Virus record (IMG/VR): IMGVR_UViG_3300046557_000850
Coordinates: 1-52,562 of that record
Direction: 5' to 3' (one strand)
DNA from: a virus
Length of the DNA stretch: 52,562 nt
The position numbers were made by a program, and so were the translations under genes. Under the pieces are notes generated by a model. That model ran no database searches and was not told the origin of the DNA. It saw only the letters and a list, made by a program, of their open reading frames with translations. Below are positions 14,692 to 20,915 of this stretch, one piece after another; the first letter of the stretch is position 1, and every line of letters starts with the position of its first letter.

Positions 14692-15342
14692 ATGGCCGGA
14701 ATCAAATGGACTGACGAGGAAGATGCCGTGCTGGCTGAAATCTACAACGTCCGGAACATTGCCAAGCACATGCATCGATTGCCGAATCGCACGCTTCGCG
14801 GCGCGAAAGAGCGAGCTGCGCGTCTCGGCCTTGTGGAATTCAACACGCGCCGCTGGCCCGATCATGAAGAGGCCATCGTTCGCGACGCGTACGCAAATGG
14901 CACGCCGATTAAAGAGGTCGCGCGGATGCTCCCCCATCGTTCAGATCGGCAAATCCACTACTACGCCGCACGTATCGGCTTGCGCGGGCAGTTCAATGGC
15001 AAGACCGGTTCTACTTACTCGTGGGTGCGCGAGGCGGTCATCAAGCAACTTGACGGCGAGATTCCACTGACGATCACTGAGTTGGCCGAAAAGACTGGTG
15101 CGTCCGTCCCCGGGGTAAAGCATGTCCTGAGTGCAGGCCATGGAGTCATATTTTATATCGCCGATTGGGACCGCTTCGGATACGAGTTTGCATCCAAGTG
15201 GCTCAATGGGAAGAAAAAAGACGCCCCGAAGCCGCCGAAGAAAACCATGGCGGAGTCATGTAGGGACTGGCGCGCAAAGCAAAACGCACGCTCGGCGCCG
15301 TTTGACCCGTTCCGCACGCTCGTCGTCCAGGTGGCTGCATGA
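14692..15342 (+). CDS. DNA-binding protein with SANT/HTH-like repeats
   Basis: 216 residues. The first part (IKWTDEEDAVLAEIYNVRNI and RRWPDHEEAIVRDAYANGTP) contains two WxxxE-type helix-turn-helix repeats like those of small Myb/SANT-like phage proteins. A third possible helix-turn-helix follows (LTITELAEKTGASVPGVKHV). The C-terminus is basic. It is likely a sequence-specific DNA-binding protein of the early region. The target is unknown. Confidence 0.65.
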   Translation: MAGIKWTDEEDAVLAEIYNVRNIAKHMHRLPNRTLRGAKERAARLGLVEFNTRRWPDHEEAIVRDAYANGTPIKEVARMLPHRSDRQIHYYAARIGLRGQFNGKTGSTYSWVREAVIKQLDGEIPLTITELAEKTGASVPGVKHVLSAGHGVIFYIADWDRFGYEFASKWLNGKKKDAPKPPKKTMAESCRDWRAKQNARSAPFDPFRTLVVQVAA

Positions 15343-15710
15343 AGCTATATCTCGCTGGCCCGATGATGGGCTATCCCGAATTCAACAAGCCGGTATTCCG
15401 TGCCGAGGCCGCACGTCTGCGCGCGCTCGGGTTCGAGGTGGTCAATCCGGCCGAGTTGAATGAGGGGAATGACGGCGACTGGCTCGCGTGCATGCGCGTC
15501 GACATTGCCGCAATCATGACCGAGAAGTGCGACGGCATAGCGCTGCTCGAAGGCTGGGAGCAATCGCGCGGCGCGCCGATCGAGCATCGCTTGATGCGTG
15601 ATCTCGGCCTGCGCGTCATGTTGGCGCGTCACATCGTCGGGCTCGCTGGCGACCTGCCGGTGATCGCGCAAGCAGCTGTCGTCGAACTGATTGGCACGGA
15701 GGCGGCTTGA
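15339..15710 (+). CDS. DUF4406, nucleoside deoxyribosyltransferase-like
   Basis: 123 residues. The opening MKLYLAGPMMGYPEFNKPVF and CDGIALLEGWEQSRGAPIEH are the signature of DUF4406, which shares the fold of nucleoside 2-deoxyribosyltransferases (YAGP/YLAGP and the D/N-rich pocket). A role in nucleotide or base metabolism is likely; the substrate is not known. The ATG overlaps the previous stop. Confidence 0.85.
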   Translation: MKLYLAGPMMGYPEFNKPVFRAEAARLRALGFEVVNPAELNEGNDGDWLACMRVDIAAIMTEKCDGIALLEGWEQSRGAPIEHRLMRDLGLRVMLARHIVGLAGDLPVIAQAAVVELIGTEAA

Positions 15711-16153
15711 AGCGGTCGGCGCCGATGAAGCGCACCGGGTTCAAGCGGCCCGAGCCCGGCGCATTCAAAAAGCAGCTCGACCGCAACACGCAGACGCTGG
15801 TGCGCAAGAGCGCGATGAAGTCGAAGAAGAAGCGCGTCACAGTCGCCGACGGCTCGAAGTATCTCGCGGCGTGCCGCGGCGAGCCGTGCTACCTGAACGT
15901 GAAGTGTGCGCAGTGCGATTGGGCCGATCCGACGGTGGTGCCGTGCCACGACAACCGACTCAGCGCCGGGAAGGGTATGGGGCTCAAGGCGGATCACAAG
16001 CGGACGTTGCCGGGTTGCATGTTGTGTCACGCATGGCTCGATCAGGGTGCCGCGCCGCGCGACGAGAAATTCGCCCGGTTCGACGCGGGGTTTGCGCGCT
16101 GGGTTGTGCGGCGCGCTCGAAAGATGGGATTAGAAATGCAGGAGGCAGCTTGA
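15707..16153 (+). CDS. YbcO-like (DUF1364) putative nuclease
   Basis: 148 residues. A basic N-terminus is followed by KYLAACRGEPCYLNVKCAQC, PCHDN, GMGLKADHK and CMLCHAWLD, giving the Cys/His pattern of the DUF1364 (YbcO) family of small phage nucleases. It starts at a TTG that overlaps the previous stop (TTGA) with GGAGG before it; an ATG six codons later is the alternative. It lies among recombination-type genes, as nin-region nucleases do. Confidence 0.75.
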   Translation: MKRSAPMKRTGFKRPEPGAFKKQLDRNTQTLVRKSAMKSKKKRVTVADGSKYLAACRGEPCYLNVKCAQCDWADPTVVPCHDNRLSAGKGMGLKADHKRTLPGCMLCHAWLDQGAAPRDEKFARFDAGFARWVVRRARKMGLEMQEAA

Positions 16154-16884
16154 ACACACCTTATGTGAAACGGTTTCAGAGGAACGCGCAGGGCCGAGAC
16201 TTTGCCGTCGGCGACATCCACGGCTGTTTCAAGCTCTTGCAAACGGTGCTCGACAACAGCGGTTTTGATCCGGCGCGCGACCGGCTGTTCTCTGTTGGTG
16301 ACCTGGTCGACCGCGGCCCGGATTCAGAAGCGGCGCTCGAATGGCTCGCGAAGCCATGGTTCCACGCAGTGCAGGGCAATCACGAAGACATGGCGATCCG
16401 CTACGTGAACCCCGGTCAGCGTGACGCCGACCACTATCTGATGAACGGCGGCGCATGGCTTATCGGCATGCCGCCGCACGAGCAGAACGAATACGCGCTG
16501 GCGCTTGCCACATTGCCGTATGCGATCGAGGTTGAGACGGCGGGCGGGCTGGTGGGCATCGTTCACGCAGATGTTGCGGGCGCGACCTGGGCGGAGATGG
16601 TGGAGCGGTTCGCCAACGTTACAAGCAACAACAAGCTCAAGGCGATCACCAACCATTGCCTGTGGGATCGTCAGCGCGTCCAGTCCGAAGACGTATCAGG
16701 CGTGCCCGACGTTCGCGCCATGGTCGTGGGGCATACGCCGCTTAAACGTCCCGCGATCTTGGGCAACGTGTACCACATCGACACGGGCGCGGTGTTTCGC
16801 GACGGGTACTTCACGTTGCTCGACCTTGCCACGCTGGTGACTATCCCGCCGCGCGCCAAGGTGCTCACCTGGGAGGCAGCGTAA
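16150..16884 (+). CDS. Metallophosphoesterase, NinI-like Ser/Thr protein phosphatase
   Basis: 244 residues. It carries the standard metallophosphatase motifs GDIHGCF (about 20-26), GDLVDRG (about 47-53), GNHE (about 76-79), and later VHADV and GHTP. These bind two metal ions as in lambda phosphatase (NinI). It sits in the nin-like block upstream of Q, the same relative place as in lambda. It starts at a TTG with AGGAGG upstream, overlapping the previous stop (TTGA). The biological substrate is unknown. Confidence 0.92.
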   Translation: MNTPYVKRFQRNAQGRDFAVGDIHGCFKLLQTVLDNSGFDPARDRLFSVGDLVDRGPDSEAALEWLAKPWFHAVQGNHEDMAIRYVNPGQRDADHYLMNGGAWLIGMPPHEQNEYALALATLPYAIEVETAGGLVGIVHADVAGATWAEMVERFANVTSNNKLKAITNHCLWDRQRVQSEDVSGVPDVRAMVVGHTPLKRPAILGNVYHIDTGAVFRDGYFTLLDLATLVTIPPRAKVLTWEAA

Positions 16885-17204
16885 TGAAGGTGTTTTCGCA
16901 CATCGCGCTTAAGTCGACACGCTCGGTAGGTGGTCGACGAGCGTCGGTGTTCCGCAGCGGATGGTTCGACGTTGCGCGGCTGTATGGCCCAGTGCGCGAG
17001 TCACATGAACGCGGGACGCTCGGGCGCGGCTATATCTGGGCCGACATAGTGATTCCCGAAGAGGATCGCGAGCATCTATCCGTCGTGTTCAACGTGGACG
17101 GCACGATCCCCGTGCAGGTATGGGTGAACACGCATCGAAAGACGCTGGCGGCGTTTCTCGCCAGTGGTGATTCGGAATGGAACGTACGGGAGATGGGGTT
17201 ATGA
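16884..17204 (+). CDS. Hypothetical phage protein, 106 aa
   Basis: A soluble, mixed alpha/beta protein (SHIALKSTRSVGGRRASVF and HERGTLGRGYIWADIVIPEE). Its start overlaps the phosphatase stop (TAATG), so it is co-translated. It has no known motif. It overlaps the next small gene by four bases. Confidence 0.65.
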   Translation: MKVFSHIALKSTRSVGGRRASVFRSGWFDVARLYGPVRESHERGTLGRGYIWADIVIPEEDREHLSVVFNVDGTIPVQVWVNTHRKTLAAFLASGDSEWNVREMGL

Positions 17205-17326
17205 GCTGCCTATCGGTTGGGTTTTGGTTCGAGGCTGGCCGAGTGTTGTTCCGGGCCTCAGTCGTCGGTGTGATCGTCGCGTGCGTCGCGCTGTATTTCG
17301 GCTGGCTTGTCTGGAAGGCGCGGTGA
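17201..17326 (+). CDS. Small membrane protein, 41 aa
   Basis: It starts at an ATG overlapping the previous stop (ATGA). MSCLSVGFWFEAGRVLFRAS is followed by one strong transmembrane helix (VVGVIVACVALYFGWLVW) and a Lys-Ala-Arg end. Coupled translation supports it despite the length. Confidence 0.5.
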   Translation: MSCLSVGFWFEAGRVLFRASVVGVIVACVALYFGWLVWKAR

Positions 17327-17330
17327 TCAT

Positions 17331-17582
17331 ATGAGTGCACACGCCTACATCCAATACGCCGACGTGCCTGACGTCTTGACCGCGTCGAGCAGCCAGCACG
17401 TCGACAACGTCACGCAAGCAAAGGTCATCGCATTCGACGGGTGCCCACTCTGCGGGCATCTTGAAGTTTTGAGCGACAACCGCATTCAGATCGAGTTTCC
17501 GTGGCCGCATGCGCTTGAATTGCGTCATGCCTTGGGCGACTGGCTGAGCTATCACGGCATCAACTACACGGTGGTCAATTGA
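17331..17582 (+). CDS. Hypothetical phage protein, 83 aa
   Basis: It starts at the ATG 17331. It has a CPLCGHLEV knuckle near residue 38 and an otherwise polar sequence ending SYHGINYTVVN. There is only one CxxC pair, so a zinc site would need partners or a dimer. Early operon; function unknown. Confidence 0.6.
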   Translation: MSAHAYIQYADVPDVLTASSSQHVDNVTQAKVIAFDGCPLCGHLEVLSDNRIQIEFPWPHALELRHALGDWLSYHGINYTVVN

Positions 17583-17842
17583 GCACGACGACACGACTCA
17601 AAGGCGGCGAACTCGCCAAGCTGGCCGGCATGTGGTCGAACGAGCAGGCGTTCTGGGATTGGGTTGCACTTATCCAGGAAAACCCTTGTCACGGGCCCAG
17701 CCACGCTGCCGCATTCATCCGTGCTGTGTGTGGCGTCGAGAGCCGCGCGCTGCTCGATCATGACGCCTCGGCGCGCGCGAAGTTCGACCAGCACATCCGC
17801 AAGCCCTACGCGAAGTACCGTGCATCGGTGGGCTGTGTATGA
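17579..17842 (+). CDS. Hypothetical phage protein, 87 aa
   Basis: It starts at a TTG that overlaps the previous stop (TTGA). Sequence features are KGGELAKLAGMWSNEQAFWD and a basic C-terminus (HIRKPYAKYRASVG). Rich in Trp and aromatic residues, it resembles small nin-region proteins, but I cannot name a family. Confidence 0.55.
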   Translation: MSTTTRLKGGELAKLAGMWSNEQAFWDWVALIQENPCHGPSHAAAFIRAVCGVESRALLDHDASARAKFDQHIRKPYAKYRASVGCV

Positions 17843-18417
17843 GGATGGCCGATCAGCGCGATCCGATGATCATCGTGCAGGAGCGGCAAGACGCCACGTG
17901 CGCCGGATGCCGGGATTTGGACCGAGACTACACGCCTGGCTTTCGCAAGTTCACATGCCGCAAGGGCCAGCAGAAAGCGCAGCAAGACGTATTCAACATG
18001 ATTCGATGCACCAAATACCGCACGGGGGATAGATGGGCAATTTCCAGAACATGGAGCACCGACTGGACAACTGGGGCAGTACCGTGCGTTCTCCCAAGTT
18101 TCATAGCGGCGTCTGTGCTCAATGGGCGCGCTTGTGTGTCGCGCTGCGCGACGGCGCCAACGCGCCGGCCGCCGTCACGCCGGTCGAGAAAGACGGATGG
18201 TTGGTCGAGGCGGCATGGTCGTCGATGCCCGACCACGTATCGAAGTGGGTGCTCAAATACACCTACGTCTTGCGCATGTCGCCTGAGCAGGTGCAGACGA
18301 GAATGCGCAAGACGCATCGTGCCGTGTTGCGTGGCCGGAATTTCGATTTGGTGCTCGCAGAAGCCCACGCAGCTATTTCGAAGCGGATCTCGGCGATGTC
18401 GACGAACCATTTGTTGA
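17839..18417 (+). CDS. Small Cys-containing phage protein, reading on into the Q-like gene
   Basis: Only the first 65 or so codons look coding (ERQDATCAGCRDLDRDYTPG then FTCRKGQQKAQQDVFNMIRC). They hold a CxxC pair plus two Cys, a likely zinc site. The frame then continues over the Q-like gene in a Ser/Arg-rich shadow until 18417. One extra G in the G5 run (18023-18027) would place a TAG immediately before the ATG at 18033, a natural end. So either the tail is read through, or one base is missing. Treat residues beyond about 66 as unsupported. Confidence 0.5.
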   Translation: MRMADQRDPMIIVQERQDATCAGCRDLDRDYTPGFRKFTCRKGQQKAQQDVFNMIRCTKYRTGDRWAISRTWSTDWTTGAVPCVLPSFIAASVLNGRACVSRCATAPTRRPPSRRSRKTDGWSRRHGRRCPTTYRSGCSNTPTSCACRLSRCRRECARRIVPCCVAGISIWCSQKPTQLFRSGSRRCRRTIC

Positions 18418-18464
18418 AAAATATTTGGAAAGACGGTTGTAAACCCGAAAAAGTTGCTCTATGA
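18033..18464 (+). CDS. Late-gene antiterminator, Q-like
   Basis: 143 residues. HRLDNWGSTVRSPKFHSGVC at the start and a C-terminal region-4-like helix-turn-helix (WVLKYTYVLRMSPEQVQTRM, then KTHRAVLRGRNFDLVLAEAH) resemble the phage antitermination Q family. It is the last gene of the rightward early operon and is followed at once by a promoter and terminator, exactly the context of Q in lambda. The start ATG has GGGGGATAG before it. The identity is inferred from weak sequence likeness and strong context. Confidence 0.65.
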   Translation: MGNFQNMEHRLDNWGSTVRSPKFHSGVCAQWARLCVALRDGANAPAAVTPVEKDGWLVEAAWSSMPDHVSKWVLKYTYVLRMSPEQVQTRMRKTHRAVLRGRNFDLVLAEAHAAISKRISAMSTNHLLKNIWKDGCKPEKVAL

Positions 18465-18465
18465 T
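18437..18465 (+). promoter_or_regulatory. Late promoter (pR'-like)
   Basis: A -35 TTGTAA (18437-18442), 17 bases, and a -10 TATGAT (18460-18465), overlapping the end of the Q-like gene. Transcription would start near 18472. A terminator follows 70 bases later, as at lambda pR'-tR'. This would be the single start for the long late operon. Confidence 0.65.
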
Positions 18466-18540
18466 TGGCACTCGATTGCCGATTCCGCCTAGTGCGTGAG
18501 CTTTTGCTTCCCAGTTGGGAGGCGAAGCCGTCGGTAGAGA

Positions 18541-18573
18541 AAGCCCGCTAAGCGAAAGCCAGCGGGCTTTTTT
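18541..18573 (+). terminator. Intrinsic terminator after the late promoter (tR'-like)
   Basis: AAGCCCGCT and AGCGGGCTT form a 9-bp stem, followed by a T-rich tract (TTTTTTGTTTTT). It is placed where Q-dependent antitermination would be required for late expression. An extra stem (CTTCCCA with TGGGAGG, around 18508-18524) lies in the 70-base leader and could pause polymerase. Confidence 0.85.
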
Positions 18574-18951
18574 GTTTTTCCCGAGACAGATATACGGGGT
18601 GAGCCATGAAGCGATAAGCGGGACGATTGCCAAAGAAACGCTCAATCGCGAGCACGGCAAAACCTTTCACGATTTCACGAATACGGCTCTGTGTGAGCCA
18701 CAGCGACGCCTATAGGTGCTTGGGACTGGATTGAATTCCAGCGCACACGGCGCGTATATGTCGGGACCGCTCAAGGCCAACGGCGTCTGGCGCAATGCGA
18801 CCAGAGGGTAACGAGCCGCGAGCGGGTCTCAGTGCGCTTTTAGATGGGCGCCGCAACGCGTAGGTCGGCTACACAGAACACAGCCGTGCGACGTCAATCT
18901 AAGATCGCTTGTTCTCGCCTCATCTCCTCCACGATGCGAGTCGTTGGATTC
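18574..18951. other. Gene-poor leader of the late operon
   Basis: Between the terminator and the next hairpin I see no convincing coding frame, tRNA or known RNA. It contains ATTGAATTCCAG-type small hairpins, and a stretch about 18780-18900 with several short inverted repeats. It might hold a packaging-related element, a late small RNA or a decayed gene. Confidence 0.5.
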
Positions 18952-18976
18952 GCCCGCGCACTCGCGGGCTTTTTTA
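18952..18976 (+). terminator. Intrinsic terminator
   Basis: GCCCGCG, a CACT loop and CGCGGGC, followed by a run of T. It ends 12 bases before the start of the next gene. It is one of six such hairpins placed directly before a start codon within the late operon. Confidence 0.85.
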
Positions 18977-18988
18977 TTTGAGGCTTCG

Positions 18989-19675
18989 ATGGCGTCATTC
19001 GCGATCAGCGTTTCTGCTGACCTGCAGAAGTTGACACGGTCGCTCAGCCAGCTTGAAAAGCAGCAACTGCCATTCGCGACGGCCCAAGCGCTCACCGCCG
19101 TAGCCCGACGCGTGCAGGAAGCTGAGAAGAAGGCAATGCCGGAGGTCTTTGACAGGCCCACGCCGTTCACGGTCAATTCCGTTGCAGTGAAGGGCGCTCG
19201 CAAGACCAATCTCGAAGCGGTCGTGTTCATCAAGGACATCGCTGCGGCGTACCTCGCGCCGTATGAGTTCGGTGGCAACCACAAGCTGATCGGATCGGGC
19301 AAGACCTGGCTTAATCCGAAGGACATGACGTTGCTCAATCAGTACGGCAACTTCAGTCGCGTGGCGCTCAAACGCTTCGAGGGTCGACCGGATGTGTTCA
19401 TCGGCTCGGTCAAGACCAAGAGTGGCGAATCAATCGGTGGTGTATGGCAGCGACCTGCTGCGGTCCAAGCAGTGAAGACGCGCGGCAAGCGCGGCGTCGC
19501 ACTGCGCGGCATCAACAAGACAGGCCATCTCAAGCTGCTCGTTCGGTTCGGCGATGCCCGGCCTGTCAAGCAGCACCTGGAGTTCGGCGAGCGCGCGTTC
19601 GAGACGGTCGATGAGACCTTCGCCGAAGAATTCGACAAGGCGATGGCGATGGCTATCGCAACCGCGAAATTGTAG
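18989..19675 (+). CDS. Phage virion-associated protein, tail-completion-like
   Basis: 228 residues. ASFAISVSADLQKLTRSLSQ begins an N-terminal helical section, then beta-rich PTPFTVNSVAVKGARKTNLE and a long acidic C-terminal helix (VDETFAEEFDKAMAMAI). This pattern is reminiscent of HK97 gp10-type minor tail or neck proteins, but its position upstream of the terminase is unusual for that role. Homologues I recall in Burkholderia prophages are simply called phage protein. Identity is tentative. Confidence 0.55.
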   Translation: MASFAISVSADLQKLTRSLSQLEKQQLPFATAQALTAVARRVQEAEKKAMPEVFDRPTPFTVNSVAVKGARKTNLEAVVFIKDIAAAYLAPYEFGGNHKLIGSGKTWLNPKDMTLLNQYGNFSRVALKRFEGRPDVFIGSVKTKSGESIGGVWQRPAAVQAVKTRGKRGVALRGINKTGHLKLLVRFGDARPVKQHLEFGERAFETVDETFAEEFDKAMAMAIATAKL

Positions 19676-19679
19676 AGAC

Positions 19680-20306
19680 ATGGCACTCATCAAGTTGACT
19701 GGCAAACATGCTGTCGGGCAGCATGAGTTCGCGATCGTAGACGACGATATGGTTGCGGACCTGTCGCAATGGCGGTGGAAGGCTAAGCCGAACGGTAGTG
19801 GGTCTGGTGTGTATGCGGTACGCAATACGGTGCGCGACGGTAAGAATGTGACGCTGCGGATGCACCGAGTGGTGCTTGGCATGGATCACACAGACCCTCT
19901 CGAAGTCGACCACGACAACCACAACACCTTAGACAATCGCCGCACGAATCTTCGGCCGGCCACCCGTCAGCAGAACGCGCTGAATGCTCAATTTGTTGAT
20001 CGGTCAGTCTACTGCAAGCACTGCGGGGCGTCATTCAACAGGACCGTGGTGATCGCCTTCGCGAAGAAGGCTCTGGTCTGCGATAGTTGCCTGGCTACGT
20101 CGAAGAGAAAAGCACCATCATCGAAGGTCCACTTCGAGCAGTGCAAAGAATGCTCGTCGGCCTTCACCGCTAAGCGCTCAGGGGCTTTCTTCTGCTCAGA
20201 GGCGTGCCGATGTCGCAGCAAGCACAGGCGATGGGGGGTCCCCCCCGCCCTATCGAACACGGGGGCACTGCGCGCGCGCGATCTTTCTCTAGCTGCAAAC
20301 TTTTGA
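19680..20306 (+). CDS. HNH homing-type endonuclease with AP2-like fold
   Basis: 208 residues. LRMHRVVLGMDHTDPLEVDH, then DNHNTLDNRRTNLRPATRQQ, is the HNH/AP2 signature with H, D, N and H in place. The C-terminal half has two Cys-type zinc knuckles (YCKHCG...CDSC and QCKECS...FCSEAC). It lies immediately upstream of the putative cos region and terminase. HNH proteins next to terminase can assist packaging (HK97 gp74 type) or be free-standing homing enzymes. The last 25 residues cover a G6-T-C7 stretch, and a frameshift there cannot be excluded. Confidence 0.85.
   Translation: MALIKLTGKHAVGQHEFAIVDDDMVADLSQWRWKAKPNGSGSGVYAVRNTVRDGKNVTLRMHRVVLGMDHTDPLEVDHDNHNTLDNRRTNLRPATRQQNALNAQFVDRSVYCKHCGASFNRTVVIAFAKKALVCDSCLATSKRKAPSSKVHFEQCKECSSAFTAKRSGAFFCSEACRCRSKHRRWGVPPALSNTGALRARDLSLAANF
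20233..20280 (+). other. Candidate cos (DNA packaging) site
   Basis: Just upstream of the terminase small subunit there is a G6-T-C7 stretch (20233-20246), then CCCTATCGAACACGGGGG with C and G runs in opposite arms, then a CG-dinucleotide run. Such dyad, G/C-run sequences before terS resemble cos cleavage regions. There is no experimental anchor here; it is inferred from position and symmetry. Confidence 0.4.
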
Positions 20307-20310
20307 AATT

Positions 20311-20567
20311 TGGGTAACAGGTAACAAAACCAAGCGATGAATCAGAGCGAGTTCGCGGCACTTCACGATGTCAGTCGAAAGACCGTCACAAAGTGGAAGG
20401 AGCGCGGCTGGCTTGTGTTTGCGGGCGATGACATCGACGTCGATGCATCCAATGCGAATCTGAAAAGATACCGCCGCGACGGCGCGCCGGCTGTTACCCA
20501 AAGTGTTACCCAAGCGTCCAAGGGTAACAAACGCAAAACTGTTACCCAAGCAGCGAGCGAGGTAACA
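20311..20567. repeat. Seven copies of GGTAACA (either strand) at the terS start
   Basis: Copies lie at 20311-20319 (TGGGTAACA), 20320-20326, 20492-20500, 20504-20512, 20521-20529, 20540-20548 and 20561-20567. The middle ones make repeated Val-Thr-Gln in TerS. Two flank the terS start and five are inside the gene, like the R sites of lambda cosB that Nu1 binds. A role in terminase recognition is inferred. Confidence 0.6.
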
Positions 20568-20915
20568 CTCGCACCCGGAGAGAGCGCCGACGATGCCGCC
20601 GGCAGAATTCTCACCGGCGCTGTCGAGCTGCTCGACTTCGATAAAGCGCGCTGCTTCAAAGAGAATTATCTTGGGCTGAAAGCTCAGCTCGAATACGACC
20701 GCGATTCCGGTCTGGTGGTCGACGTCACCGAGGTGGCGAAGGCGGTCGGCGCCGAGTATGCGAAGGTCCGAACACGCCTGCTGTCTATTCCCGCGGAACA
20801 GGCCCCGCGTCTCCACCGGTGTAAGACGCCTGCCGAATTGCAGGACATGTTGCAGGAGATCATCACAGAAGCACTCGAAGAGCTAACCCGTGACGGAGCT
20901 GGCAACCCAACATAA
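20337..20915 (+). CDS. Terminase small subunit, Nu1-like
   Basis: 192 residues. Residues 1-60 form a winged helix-turn-helix for DNA recognition (MNQSEFAALHDVSRKTVTKW), as in Nu1. The middle is a VTQ-rich linker encoded by the GGTAACA repeats. The C-terminal part (CFKENYLGLKAQLEYDRDSG onward, to LQEIITEALEEL) is helical and would contact the large subunit. It overlaps the large-subunit gene by 26 bases. Confidence 0.88.
   Translation: MNQSEFAALHDVSRKTVTKWKERGWLVFAGDDIDVDASNANLKRYRRDGAPAVTQSVTQASKGNKRKTVTQAASEVTLAPGESADDAAGRILTGAVELLDFDKARCFKENYLGLKAQLEYDRDSGLVVDVTEVAKAVGAEYAKVRTRLLSIPAEQAPRLHRCKTPAELQDMLQEIITEALEELTRDGAGNPT

Noticed and set aside
15691-16884. 397-codon frame starting upstream of the phosphatase
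   Set aside because: The first 150 codons are an Arg/Ala-rich shadow of the YbcO-like gene; the phosphatase begins at the TTG 16150.
18725-18750. Possible tRNA T arm (CTGG ATTGAAT TCCAG)
   Set aside because: The loop does not match TTCRANY and no other tRNA arms are found around it.
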